From Micromonospora_J zhanjiangensis (lineage in GTDB: Bacteria > Actinomycetota > Actinomycetes > Mycobacteriales > Micromonosporaceae), in NCBI RefSeq assembly GCF_042650605.1, contig NZ_JBHSBN010000006.1, forward strand, positions 124,001 through 188,000: DNA of 64,000 bases, given 5' to 3'. Position numbers and translations under genes: made by a program. Positions 33,366 to 42,434 of this stretch are shown here, piece by piece. The notes beneath the pieces were generated by a model that saw only the letters and a list, made by a program, of their open reading frames with translations, searched no databases and had not been told where the DNA came from. The first letter of the stretch is position 1, and every line of letters starts with the position of its first letter.

Positions 33366-34688
33366 TCACCGCACCGCCGCGGTCACCGGATCGGGGGGCC
33401 GGGGCGTGGGCTCGGGTCGCGGCTCGGCGCGCCGGACGGCGTACGCCCAGGCGAGCAGGGCCACCGGGTAGAGCAGGTACCCGAATCGGGTGGAGGGCAT
33501 CAGCAGGATCGCCGCGAGCAGGCCGTACCCGCAGATGGTCGCGGTGTCGGCGACCCGGCGGGGCGGGCGGCGGACGAGTCGGACGGCGATGGCCACGCCG
33601 GCCGCGACGAGCAGGGCCGCCGCGATCGTCCGGCCGGCGGGCACCGCGGTGGCGATCAGGTGGCCGGGGAACGGCGACTGGGCGGGGCTGGTCACCAGGC
33701 CGTGGCCGAGCGGGAATCGGACGACGTTCTCGGCCAGGGCCCCGGGGTCGATCACCAGCGCGGGCAGCACCGCGAGGATCGGCAGTCCGAGGGCGCCGGC
33801 GGCCAGCCGCCCGGCGGTACGTCGACCGCGGGTGGCGGCGTGCACGAGCAGGACCAGCGCGACCGGCCAGGCGAAGAGCTTCAGCGCGGCGGCGAGGCCG
33901 ATGGTGAGCCCGGCGCGGCCGGGGCGACCCGCGGCGCAGAGGCTCAGCGCGAGCAGGCACAGGGCGAGGACCGGGAGGTCGTCGCCGCCGGTGGCCAGGG
34001 TCAGCGCGCAGACCGGGAGCACGGTGGCGAGTTGGACGGCGCGGACGACGGCGGGTCGCGCCGCCCGGTGGGACCACAGCAGGGTCGCCGCGGCGGCCAG
34101 GACCACGGCGGTGAACAGGGCGAACCACACCCGGGCGTCGGTCCACCAGGCGATTCCCGCGAGCGCCCGGGGCAGGCCGAACAGTGCCATGCCCGGCTGG
34201 TACGGCAGGTAGCCGAGCAGTTGTTCGCCGGGTGGCAGCGCGGCGATCGCGTCGTGTCCGAGGTACGGGGTGCCGTGGTCGATCAGGCGGCTGCCGGCCT
34301 GTTCGACCACGATCACCTCCTCCTGTGCCCGGTCGGTCCGCCCGGCGGCGCGCTCGACGGCCTGCCACAGCATCGGCAGTACGGCGGTGGTGGCCCAGGT
34401 GACGACGGTCAGGACGGCTCGGGCGGGAACGCCGGTGAGCGTGGCTCGGCGGTCGGGGTGTCGGCGGAGCAGGAGTTGACCAAGCACCGCGAGGGTCGCC
34501 AGCAGGTAGCCGGGCGCGGCGACGGCGCCCCAGGCGCGGTGCGGCAGCAGGGTCGAGGTGGCGGCCGTGACCCCGGCGAAGATCGCCGAGAGACCGTAGA
34601 GCAGCAGGTCGAGGCCGAGGCCGTCGGCGAGACGTGAGGGCCGGAGCCGGCGCGGGCGGTCGCCGGCCGGCGAGTCGGCGGGATTCAC
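33366..34688 (-). CDS. GT-C/GT87-like polytopic membrane glycosyltransferase
   Basis: This 440-residue protein has about 11 membrane helices and two motifs that recur in GT87-type enzymes of this window: LIDHGTPYLGHD in the first outer loop and LTIGLAAALKLFAWPVAL mid-protein. Its GTG at 34686-34688 overlaps the stop of the c-di-GMP gene (GTGA), so it is coupled to that gene. A link between c-di-GMP turnover and a surface polysaccharide step is plausible but inferred. Confidence 0.75.
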   Translation of the reverse strand: MNPADSPAGDRPRRLRPSRLADGLGLDLLLYGLSAIFAGVTAATSTLLPHRAWGAVAAPGYLLATLAVLGQLLLRRHPDRRATLTGVPARAVLTVVTWATTAVLPMLWQAVERAAGRTDRAQEEVIVVEQAGSRLIDHGTPYLGHDAIAALPPGEQLLGYLPYQPGMALFGLPRALAGIAWWTDARVWFALFTAVVLAAAATLLWSHRAARPAVVRAVQLATVLPVCALTLATGGDDLPVLALCLLALSLCAAGRPGRAGLTIGLAAALKLFAWPVALVLLVHAATRGRRTAGRLAAGALGLPILAVLPALVIDPGALAENVVRFPLGHGLVTSPAQSPFPGHLIATAVPAGRTIAAALLVAAGVAIAVRLVRRPPRRVADTATICGYGLLAAILLMPSTRFGYLLYPVALLAWAYAVRRAEPRPEPTPRPPDPVTAAVR

Positions 34689-37210
34689 GCGGGCAAGTGT
34701 GGCAGACGGTCCGATCGGCGTGCGGCGGTTCGCCGGCCGGGGGCGAGCCGGATCACCGAGCCGGTGTCGTGCAGCGGCGGTGCCAGGGTGCCGGGCCGTC
34801 CCCCCGCGCCCTGGTGCAGGGCGGCGAGCAGCCGGGCGGCCGGCATCGGCCGGGCGAACAGGTGGCCCTGGCCGGCGGAGCAGCCCAGCTCCCACAGTGC
34901 CCGTCGCTGCGGTTCGCTCTCCACCCCCTCGGCCACCACGGCCAGGTCGAGGCTGCGGCCGAGGTCGACGGTGGAGCGGATCACGGCCAGTGCCTCGGCG
35001 GAGTTCTCCATCCCCATCACGAACGCCCGGTCGATCTTCAACTCGTGCACCGGGATCCGGGACAGCACCGACAGTGACGAGTAGCCGGTGCCGAAGTCGT
35101 CCAGGGCCAGCCGTACGCCTTCGTCGCGGAGCTGGTTGAGCACCTGGTCGACCACCTCCAGCTGGCTGATCGTCAGGGTCTCGGTGAGTTCCAGGATGAG
35201 CCGGTCCGGGGGCAGGTCGTGGGCCCGCAGCCGGCTCAGCACCGAGCCGGGGAAGCGGGGATCGAGCAGGCTGCGTGGTGACACGTTGACCGCGACGGGC
35301 AGGTCGAAGCCGGCGTCCCGCCAGAGCCTGACCGCGGTGAGCGACTGGTCGAGTACGGCCTCGGTGAACGCCGAGAGCAGGCCGGATCGCTCGATCGGCT
35401 CCAGGAAGCGCAGCGGGTCCATCGTCCCGTGCACCGGGTGCTGCCAGCGGGTCAGGGCCTCGGCGGCGGCGACCTCGCCGGTGCCGAGGTCGACGATCGG
35501 CTGGAAGTCGACCGTGAACTCGTGTTCGGCCACGGCCCGGGGCAGGTCGCCGCCGAGGGTCAACCGGCCGAGGTCGGCGGTGTCCCGGGCCGGTGCGTAG
35601 GTGGCGATCCGTCGGCCGGTGCGCTTGGCCTGGTACATCGCCACGTCGGCGCGGCGCAGCAGCTCCTCCATGCCGCCGCTGCTCGGGGCGACGGCGATGC
35701 CGCCGCTGGCCTCGACGCTGATCCGCATGCCCTCCAGTTCGAGCGGCTGGTGCAGCTGGGCCAGCAGCGCCTCGGCCCGGTGGGTGGCCACCGCGGGTGC
35801 GGGCAGGCCGCGGAAGATCACCGCGAACTCGTCGCCGCCGAGCCGGGCCACCAGGTCGCCGGGTCGGGTCGCGGCCCGCAACCGGTCGGCGACCTGGATC
35901 AGTACGCGGTCCCCGGCGGCGTGCCCCAGCGTGTCGTTGACCTCCTTGAAGTGGTTGAGGTCGACCAGGAGCAGGGCGGTCACGCCGTCCGCGTGCTGGT
36001 GCCGGAGCTGCTCGTTACCCCAGCTGAGCAGGTGTCGCCGGTTGGCCAGCGAGGTCAGCGCGTCATGGGTCGCGGCATGGGCGTGCTCGGCGGCGACCCG
36101 GGCCAGTTCGGCGTACGCGGACGCGTTGCGGACGGCGGTGCACAGCGACGAGGCGAACGTCCGGAGGGTGTACCGCTCCCGCTCGGAGAGCTTGACCGGA
36201 TACCGGAACCGGAGCCGGACGGCGCCGATGTCGGCCCGGTCGTCGTGCCCTTCGAGGGGGGCCGGGATCGTCAGGTGACCGCTGCGGGGGGCCTGTTCCG
36301 GCGGACCGTCGTAGCTGACTCCGGCGCTGTTGCCGCGGACCATCCGCGGCGGGTCGGTCAGCTCGACCTCGACCTCGTCGGCGGAGAACAGTTCGGCGGC
36401 CTGCGCGACGGCGGTGGCCAGCACGAGATCCATGTCCACGACGTTCAACGCGTCGGTGGTGCGGGCCAGCCGTTGCCAGGCCTGCCGCTCGGCGCGCGAA
36501 CGCACCCGGGTCGAGTACGCGAGATGCAGGCTCAGCACCAGCGGCGGGACCGCCAGCAGCAGGCGGTTGTCGACGCGCACGATGGCCAGGGTGCAGACCA
36601 CGACGACGAACCGTACGGCGAAGCCGGCGAGCCGCAGGTCGAGGTCGGCGAGGAACTGGTGCCGGATCCGGTTGCCGGCGGCGATCGCGATCACCGGGAT
36701 GGCGATCACGTCGTCCAGCAGCACCACGACCAGGTAGGTGGCGCCGAGTTGGCCGATCATCTGGCTGACGCTGGCCGGCTCCCAGTGCCATCCGGTGAGG
36801 CCGAGGGCCGCGCCGGCGATCCCCGCCACGATCATGTTCTTGCCGATGCCGAAGGCGGTCTTGGCCGCCGAGAGGCGGAGGCTGGCCGTCGTGACGGCCA
36901 GGGCGAGGCCGGTGCACAGCACGACCCAGGACACCGGGGCGACCGCGACGCCGACCATGATCGACGCTTCGGTCCAGGTGAGAGCGTGGTTGGTCGACCG
37001 GATGCGGATGGTGGCCTTGACGGTCGTACCGACGGCGACCAGGAAGACCAGGGCGGCGATGGTGGCCAGGTCGTAGACGGAGGTGGGCGGGTTGGTCGCG
37101 ATGTCGACGACGGCCTGCACACCGAAGGCTCCCGCGGCTAACACGACGAGACCGATGAGCGCCACCAGGCGCCTATCGGTCTCGTTGTCGCGTCGCGCTG
37201 TCCGGACCAC
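34685..37210 (-). CDS. Membrane GGDEF-EAL c-di-GMP protein
   Basis: This protein of about 841 residues has seven to eight N-terminal membrane helices (first 230 residues), then a GAF-like region. A GGDEF domain with the intact motif RLGGDEF near residue 480 and an EAL domain (EALTRWQHP, then DDFGTGYSS and VVAEGVES) follow. Both cyclase and phosphodiesterase residues are present, so direction is unclear. The GTG at 37208-37210 is my choice, with GAGGAGG close upstream; the frame stays open 40 codons more into the 36-bp repeats, which would add an odd arm. The gene downstream overlaps it. Confidence 0.88.
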   Translation of the reverse strand: MVRTARRDNETDRRLVALIGLVVLAAGAFGVQAVVDIATNPPTSVYDLATIAALVFLVAVGTTVKATIRIRSTNHALTWTEASIMVGVAVAPVSWVVLCTGLALAVTTASLRLSAAKTAFGIGKNMIVAGIAGAALGLTGWHWEPASVSQMIGQLGATYLVVVLLDDVIAIPVIAIAAGNRIRHQFLADLDLRLAGFAVRFVVVVCTLAIVRVDNRLLLAVPPLVLSLHLAYSTRVRSRAERQAWQRLARTTDALNVVDMDLVLATAVAQAAELFSADEVEVELTDPPRMVRGNSAGVSYDGPPEQAPRSGHLTIPAPLEGHDDRADIGAVRLRFRYPVKLSERERYTLRTFASSLCTAVRNASAYAELARVAAEHAHAATHDALTSLANRRHLLSWGNEQLRHQHADGVTALLLVDLNHFKEVNDTLGHAAGDRVLIQVADRLRAATRPGDLVARLGGDEFAVIFRGLPAPAVATHRAEALLAQLHQPLELEGMRISVEASGGIAVAPSSGGMEELLRRADVAMYQAKRTGRRIATYAPARDTADLGRLTLGGDLPRAVAEHEFTVDFQPIVDLGTGEVAAAEALTRWQHPVHGTMDPLRFLEPIERSGLLSAFTEAVLDQSLTAVRLWRDAGFDLPVAVNVSPRSLLDPRFPGSVLSRLRAHDLPPDRLILELTETLTISQLEVVDQVLNQLRDEGVRLALDDFGTGYSSLSVLSRIPVHELKIDRAFVMGMENSAEALAVIRSTVDLGRSLDLAVVAEGVESEPQRRALWELGCSAGQGHLFARPMPAARLLAALHQGAGGRPGTLAPPLHDTGSVIRLAPGRRTAARRSDRLPHLPA

Positions 37211-37281
37211 GCGCCTCCTCGCCGCTGGCGGGCGGTACTGATTCGCGCTCGTAGCGTACCCCGATGAATGCGGAGTGTCAG

Positions 37282-37449
37282 CGCTGCCACTCGCTGCCGC
37301 GGGTTCCGGTGGCGTTCCGCTGCCATTCACTTCCGCGCGTTCCGGTGGCGTTCCGCTGCCACTCGCTGCCGCGCGTTCCGCGGGCCCGCTGCCACTCGCT
37401 GCCCCGAGCTCCGGTGTTGGTCCGCTGCCACTCGCTGCCGCGCATGTCC
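37282..37449. repeat. 36-bp tandem repeat array upstream of the GGDEF-EAL gene
   Basis: Five units start at 37282, 37318, 37354, 37387 and 37423. Units 1, 2 and 4 are 36 bp, unit 3 is 33 bp and unit 5 is partial (27 bp). All share CGCTGCCACTCGCTGCC or a close variant. Read on the plus strand the array encodes repeats of RCHSLPRVPVAF from an ATG at 37264, without a ribosome site. It lies in the probable leader or promoter of the minus-strand gene. Confidence 0.85.
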
Positions 37450-37943
37450 TGCCTCCTCCTGGTTGGTTCCGGGGGTGGAGCCGGGCTTTGTGTTCCTGGC
37501 CGGCTCTTTATCGGCGCCTTGCGGTCGTGCCGATACGGAGAAGAGTAGGGCGCGGAGCGTCCGTTTGTCGCCGATAAATGTCGCTATGCGCATTATTCAG
37601 AAAGCTTAATAGGAATCGCTACGCTCTGTCCCGATATGGGAACTCACGGCGCTTGACGACGCTCCCTTTCCCGTGGCCATCTGATCGCCCACCGAACACG
37701 CAACCGGCTCGGGTTCGATTACCCGTTATGGTGAAAGCATTCCGTCGTGCCATGGCCACTCAAAGTGGAGAAGGTGGTACTCCTCTTTGTCCGCGGCAGT
37801 ACCGCGAAGTGCGTGGATGCCGAATAGTCTCCCCCATACGAAGGGTGGGACGTCAACCGGTGGACCGCCGGTGCGGCACCCGCGGGCGTCGCCCACCCAC
37901 CGGCGGCCGTCCCGCCCGTCGGATCGGCGATAGGCTCGCCGTC
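37450..37943. other. AT-richer intergenic island before moaC
   Basis: These 494 bases hold no gene I can support. From about 37500 to 37800 the base composition is clearly less GC-rich than the surroundings. TTTATCGGCG (37507-37516) and CGCCGATAAA (37569-37578) are perfect 10-bp inverted copies 52 bases apart. A frame open through to moaC has no recognisable content. moaC and repeat-side promoters may lie here. Confidence 0.55.
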
Positions 37944-38438
37944 GTGACGGACTCCGCGGCAGAGCTCACCCACGTCGACCCGGCCGGGGCGGCCCGGATG
38001 GTGGACGTCTCCGGCAAACCGGTGTCGACCCGCCGGGCGGTGGCCGCCGGTCGGCTGCGCACCACCGCCGAGGTGGTCGACCTGCTCCGCCGGGACGGCC
38101 TGCCCAAGGGGGACGCGCTGGCCGTCGGCCGGCTGGCCGGCATCATGGGCGCCAAGCGGACCCCGGACCTCATCCCGCTCTGCCATCCGATCGCCCTGCA
38201 CGGCGTGACCGTCGACCTGGACCCGGCCGAGACGACGGTGGAGATCACCGCGACGGTCCGCACCGCGGACCGGACCGGGGTCGAGATGGAGGCGCTCACC
38301 GCCGTCGCCGTCGCCGGCCTGGCCCTGGTCGACATGGTCAAGGCAGTCGACCCGGCCGCCTCCGTCGAGGCCGTCCGGGTGCTCCGCAAGGAGGGCGGCA
38401 AGACCGGCGACTGGACCCGTCCGGCGGACCGGTCGTGA
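37944..38438 (+). CDS. moaC: Cyclic pyranopterin monophosphate synthase
   Basis: This 164-residue enzyme carries out the second half of the first step of molybdenum cofactor synthesis, after MoaA. Family motifs MVDVSGKPVSTRRAVAAG, KRTPDLIPLCHPI, HGVTVDL, VEMEALTAVAVAGL and MVKAVD are all present. The GTG at 37944 follows GATAGGCTCGCC and gives VTDSAAELTHVD, matching the normal family start. It overlaps the next gene by GTGA, so moaC-moaB are coupled. Confidence 0.95.
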   Translation: MTDSAAELTHVDPAGAARMVDVSGKPVSTRRAVAAGRLRTTAEVVDLLRRDGLPKGDALAVGRLAGIMGAKRTPDLIPLCHPIALHGVTVDLDPAETTVEITATVRTADRTGVEMEALTAVAVAGLALVDMVKAVDPAASVEAVRVLRKEGGKTGDWTRPADRS

Positions 38439-38905
38439 TCCGCGCCCGGGTCGTGGTCGCCTCCAACCGGGCGTCCGCCGGGGTGTACGCCGACACCAGC
38501 GGTCCGCTGCTGGTCGCGGGGCTGCGCGAGCTGGGCTGCGAGGTCGACGACCCGGTGCTGGTGCCGGACGGCGACCCGGTCGGTCAGGCGCTGCGTACGG
38601 CCCTGGCGGACGGGGTGGACGTCGTCCTCACCAGCGGCGGCACCGGGATCAACCCGACCGACCGTACGCCCGAGGTGACCCGGGCCGTACTCGACTACGA
38701 GATCCCCGGCATCGCCGAGGCGATCCGCGCGTACGGTCGGGAGAAGGTGCCGGCGGCGGCGCTGTCCCGGGGCCTGGCCGGCGTGGTCGGCCGGATGCTG
38801 GTGGTCAACCTGCCCGGCTCCACCGGCGGGGCGCGCGACGGGCTGGCCGTGCTCGGACCGATCCTCGCGCACGCCGTCGACCAGGTGCGCGGCGGCGACC
38901 ACTGA
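38435..38905 (+). CDS. moaB: Molybdopterin adenylyltransferase-type protein (MoaB/Mog)
   Basis: This 156-residue MogA/MoaB-fold protein has TSGGTGINPTDRTPEVT near residue 66 and the C-terminal NLPGS. This fold adenylates molybdopterin before metal insertion. It starts at a GTG overlapping the moaC stop. A weak GC hairpin (38927-38944) follows and may partly separate it from moeA. Confidence 0.93.
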   Translation: MIRARVVVASNRASAGVYADTSGPLLVAGLRELGCEVDDPVLVPDGDPVGQALRTALADGVDVVLTSGGTGINPTDRTPEVTRAVLDYEIPGIAEAIRAYGREKVPAAALSRGLAGVVGRMLVVNLPGSTGGARDGLAVLGPILAHAVDQVRGGDH

Positions 38906-38926
38906 GCCTCTTCCAACCTGAACCGC

Positions 38927-38944
38927 GCGGCGCGCAGGCGCCGC
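38927..38944 (+). terminator. Possible hairpin between moaB and moeA
   Basis: GCGGCGC and GCGCCGC pair over 7 bp with a four-base loop. No U tract follows and moeA is on the same strand, so this may only attenuate. Confidence 0.35.
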
Positions 38945-39021
38945 CTCCGACCTCGGCCGACGACGGCCGGCAAGGGGAGGTTGAGAAAGGTTCACCGAGC
39001 GCCCTCCAGTAGGCTCACCGG

Positions 39022-40269
39022 GTGAGCGCCCAACCCGCCGTCGCGCCGGCCGTCGAGGCGCCCGTCGCCTGGGCGGAAGCCAGGGCCCGGGTGTACGCCG
39101 TCGGTCGGGCGGACGCGCCCGCCCCCGTCGTGCTGCCGCTGGCCGAGGCGGACGGCACCACCCTGGCCGAACCGCTGTCCCCCCGTACCGACCTGCCCGC
39201 CTTTCCGACCTCCAGCGTGGACGGTTGGGCGGTGCGGGGCGACGGGCCGTGGCGCCCGGTGGGCCGGGTGCTCGCCGGCGGAACGCCCGCCCCGCTGACC
39301 GAGGACGGGACGGCCGTGGAGATCGCGACCGGGGCGATGCTGCCGACCGGCGCGACCGGCGTGCTGCGGGTGGAGGAGTCGACGGGCGGCGCCGACGGCC
39401 GGGTCGCCGGCACGCTGCGGGCGGCCCCGGAGTGGCGTTCACCCGGCGAGGAGGCCCGGGCCGGCGAGGAACTGGTGCCCGCCGGCACCCCGGTCGACCC
39501 CGGGCTGCTCGGCCTCGCGGCGTCCTGCGGTCACGACGTGCTGAGCGTGCGGCCCGGCCCGCGCGCGGCCCTGCTGGTCTTCGGTGACGAACTGCTCACC
39601 GCCGGCCCGCCCGGCGCCGGCCGGGTACGGGACGCGCTCGGTCCGGCCGTGCCGGCCTGGCTGCGTCGGTACGGCTGCGTGGTCACCGGCGACGACGTGC
39701 TCGGCCCGGTGACCGACACGTTGCCCGCGCACGTCGACGCGTTGCGGCGGGCGCTGAGCGTCGCCGACCTGGTCTGCACCACCGGTGGCACGATGCACGG
39801 CCCGGTCGACCACCTGCATCCGGCACTGCGTGAACTGGACGCCGACTACGTGATCAACACCGTGGCCGTCCGGCCGGGCTTCCCGATGCTGCTGGCCCGG
39901 GTCCGCGGCACCGACGGACGGGCCCGGTTCGTCGCCGGGCTGCCCGGCAACCCGCAGTCGGCGGTCGTCGCCCTGGTCTCCCTGGTCGCCCCCCTGCTGG
40001 CCGGGCTGCAGGGGCGCCGCCCACCGGTCCTGCCGGGTGCCACGCTCGCCGAGCCGATCGCGGGCCGCGGCGACTACACCCACCTGGCCCTGGTTCGGAT
40101 CGACCCGGCCGACAACACCGCCCGTCCGGTCCGGCACGTCGGTTCGGCGATGCTGCGCGGCCTGGCCGGCGCCGACGGGTTCGCCGTCATCCGACCCGGC
40201 GAGCGGGGCGAGGTGGGCCAACGGGTCCCGGTCGTACCGCTGCCGCTGCTGCCCGGGGAGCGGACGTGA
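39022..40269 (+). CDS. moeA: Molybdopterin molybdenumtransferase
   Basis: This 415-residue protein inserts molybdate into adenylylated molybdopterin. Motifs include LPAFPTSSVDGWAV, TGAMLPTGATGVLRVEES, VCTTGGTMHGPVDHL and FVAGLPGNPQSAVVAL, in the usual MoeA order with a beta-barrel C-terminal domain. The start is a GTG. The stop overlaps the moaE start (GTGA). MoeA sequences here diverge in the central subdomain, as is common. Confidence 0.92.
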   Translation: MSAQPAVAPAVEAPVAWAEARARVYAVGRADAPAPVVLPLAEADGTTLAEPLSPRTDLPAFPTSSVDGWAVRGDGPWRPVGRVLAGGTPAPLTEDGTAVEIATGAMLPTGATGVLRVEESTGGADGRVAGTLRAAPEWRSPGEEARAGEELVPAGTPVDPGLLGLAASCGHDVLSVRPGPRAALLVFGDELLTAGPPGAGRVRDALGPAVPAWLRRYGCVVTGDDVLGPVTDTLPAHVDALRRALSVADLVCTTGGTMHGPVDHLHPALRELDADYVINTVAVRPGFPMLLARVRGTDGRARFVAGLPGNPQSAVVALVSLVAPLLAGLQGRRPPVLPGATLAEPIAGRGDYTHLALVRIDPADNTARPVRHVGSAMLRGLAGADGFAVIRPGERGEVGQRVPVVPLPLLPGERT

Positions 40270-40706
40270 CCGAGCGGACCGGGACACCCGGCGCGCCGCT
40301 CGTCGCGGTCACCACCGAACCGCTGGACCTGGCCGCGCACGAGGCGGCGGTGGCCGATCGACGGGCCGGCGCCGTGGTCTCCTTCCAGGGTGTGGTCCGC
40401 GACCACGACCACGGCCGGCAGGTCACCCGGTTGGAGTACGAGGGCCACCCCAGCGCGGACGAGGTGCTGCGCCAGGTCGCCGCCGAGGTGGCCGCCGACC
40501 CGGCCGTGTACGCCGTCGCGGTGTCCCACCGGCTCGGCCCGCTGGCGATCGGTGAGGTGGCCCTGGTCGCCGCGGTGAGCACCGCCCACCGGGCCGCCGG
40601 GTTCGCCGCCTGCGCCCGGCTGGTCGACGAGGTCAAGGCGCGACTGCCGGTGTGGAAGCACCAGATCTTCGCCGACGGTGGCGAGGAATGGGTCAACTGC
40701 CCCTGA
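40266..40706 (+). CDS. moaE: Molybdopterin synthase catalytic subunit
   Basis: This 146-residue protein has SFQGVVRDHDHGRQVTRLEYEGH, the VSHRLGPLAIGEVALVAAV core and the catalytic tail VKARLPVWKHQIFADGGEEWV. With MoaD it transfers two sulfurs to cyclic pyranopterin. It is coupled to moeA. Its partner MoaD is encoded 12 kb away with moaA. Confidence 0.95.
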   Translation: MTERTGTPGAPLVAVTTEPLDLAAHEAAVADRRAGAVVSFQGVVRDHDHGRQVTRLEYEGHPSADEVLRQVAAEVAADPAVYAVAVSHRLGPLAIGEVALVAAVSTAHRAAGFAACARLVDEVKARLPVWKHQIFADGGEEWVNCP

Positions 40707-40724
40707 CGCGCGGCCGGCCCGGGC

Positions 40725-42161
40725 TCAGCGGCCCAGCAGGAGCCGGCGGTCCAGCCGGGCGCTCTCGGCGTAGAAGGCCGGCTCGGCGCCCGGCCGCCAG
40801 GGCAGCGCGGCGACGAGCACGATCAGCCCGAGGGCCAGCGAGTTCTCCATCAGCGCACCGAACAGCCCGTCCTGGTAGTGGGACACCGCCGGTAGCTGGT
40901 GCTCGTACGCCCAGATCGGGGCGACCAGGAAGAGCAGGTAGAGCCCGAGCGCGGCGACCGCGTGCCGGAGCCCGGTCAGCATCGGGAACCAGATCGGCGC
41001 CCGCAGGCCGGGTAGTCCGTTGACGCCGGAGCCGACGGCGAACCCGCCGGCCCGACGAACCGGGGCGCGGCTGGCTCCCCGACGCCGCAGGGTGGCGTCC
41101 ACCAGCACCACCACCGCCGGGACCACGAAGACGAGGTGGTGCGTCCAGGAGATCGGGCTGATCACGTTGGCGGTGAGCCCGACCAGGGTGAAGGCGGTCA
41201 GCTCGTCGCCGTCGGCGTGCGCGTTGGCGGCCCGGGTCAGCCCGACCGCGAGCATCAGCACCGCGAACGCGAGATAGAGCAGGCCGGGCGTCTCCACCGA
41301 GTCGTAGAGGCGGGCCAGCACGCCGGCCAGTGACTGGTTGGGCGTCATGTCCGCCGCACCGACCCGGTCGGTCTCCCAGATGATCGTGCTGAAGTACTCC
41401 GTCGACTCCCGGCCGGCGATCGCGAAGGTGGCCAGGGTGACCCCGACCGCGGTGCCGATCGCGGTCATCGCCGCCCGCCACTGCCGGGTCACCAGCAGGT
41501 AGAAGATGAACAGCGCCGGGGTGAGCTTGACCGCGGTGGCCAGGCCGATGCCGACGCCCGCCCAACCGCCGCTGAACCACAGCCGGCGCAGCGGCCCGTC
41601 GCTCCGGCCCACCCGGCCGGCACGCCGGCGCAGCGCCATCAGATCCATCATGATCAGCGCGAAGAGCAGCAGGTTGACCTGCCCGTAGCCGAGCGTCTCG
41701 CGGACCGGTTCGAGGGCGGCGGCCAGCGGTACGGCCAGGCCGACGGTGAACCAGAGCGGCCAGTCCAGCCGCGCGGCGACCGGCCGGAGCAGCGCGCCGA
41801 GGACCACCGTCAGCGCGGCGACGCTGGCGAGCACGTTGAGCAGGCCGGCGAGGCCGACCGGGAGCGGCGCCATCGGCAGCATGGCCAGCGCCGCGAACGG
41901 CGGGTAGGTGAAGCCGAGCGTGGTCCGGGGCGCGACGAAGGCGTACAGGTCGTGGCCGCTGGCCCACCAGGCGACCGCACCGTGGTAGACCTTCATGTCG
42001 AAGAAGTTGTACGGCCGGCCGAAGACGCCGATCGCGAGCCAGGCGGCCCAGCAGGCCCCGGCGACGATGCCGATCCGGACGAGGGTCACCCGGTCGAGGG
42101 ACCAACCACCCCCCGGTACGGCGATAACACGGTCATTCCGTCTCCCGACGGTCGCCGGCAT
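40725..42161 (-). CDS. GT87-family membrane glycosyltransferase
   Basis: This 478-residue protein is the clearest GT87 member in the window. It has the outer-loop acidic motif FFDMKVYHGAVAWWASG, FTYPPFAALAMLP, the TAVKLTPALFIFYLL helix and SISWTHH-type residues near 350 (ISPISWTHHLVF), with about 12 helices. GT87 enzymes use polyprenyl-phosphate mannose to extend lipomannan-like glycans. The ATG at 42159-42161 is chosen over an open 44-codon extension because GGGGGTGG is upstream. The 273-base gap beyond it (42162-42434) holds only probable promoter sequence. Confidence 0.85.
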   Translation of the reverse strand: MPATVGRRNDRVIAVPGGGWSLDRVTLVRIGIVAGACWAAWLAIGVFGRPYNFFDMKVYHGAVAWWASGHDLYAFVAPRTTLGFTYPPFAALAMLPMAPLPVGLAGLLNVLASVAALTVVLGALLRPVAARLDWPLWFTVGLAVPLAAALEPVRETLGYGQVNLLLFALIMMDLMALRRRAGRVGRSDGPLRRLWFSGGWAGVGIGLATAVKLTPALFIFYLLVTRQWRAAMTAIGTAVGVTLATFAIAGRESTEYFSTIIWETDRVGAADMTPNQSLAGVLARLYDSVETPGLLYLAFAVLMLAVGLTRAANAHADGDELTAFTLVGLTANVISPISWTHHLVFVVPAVVVLVDATLRRRGASRAPVRRAGGFAVGSGVNGLPGLRAPIWFPMLTGLRHAVAALGLYLLFLVAPIWAYEHQLPAVSHYQDGLFGALMENSLALGLIVLVAALPWRPGAEPAFYAESARLDRRLLLGR

Positions 42162-42434
42162 GGTATGGCCACCCCCGTACCGATGTCGTCTTGCCCGCCC
42201 AGGTCCTGCAGGGAGCCTAGAACGGCGCGCCACTGAACCGCCTCCCGCGTTATCCGACCGTGTCCGATCCCACACTAGTTCGCGACATTTCAACCGCGTT
42301 ACCGTACGGCGGGTATTTGCAGATGATTCGCGGCCTCGGTGGGTGAACGGACCGCAACAGCCTGATATAGACGCAGGTCAGCGCAACGGCTCGAGCGCCC
42401 GGCGCGGGCCGGTGACGGGGGTCGCCGGGTACGG

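Noticed and set aside
37282..37449. CRISPR array
   Set aside because: The 36-bp units abut directly with no unique spacers and no cas genes are present.
37264..37548. Plus-strand ORF reading RCHSLPRVPVAF repeats
   Set aside because: It has no ribosome site, its content is entirely the DNA repeat and a non-conserved tail, and it lies antisense to the likely leader of the GGDEF-EAL gene.
37500..37943. A Moco riboswitch ahead of moaC
   Set aside because: I could not match the conserved core, and this riboswitch class is not expected in actinobacteria.
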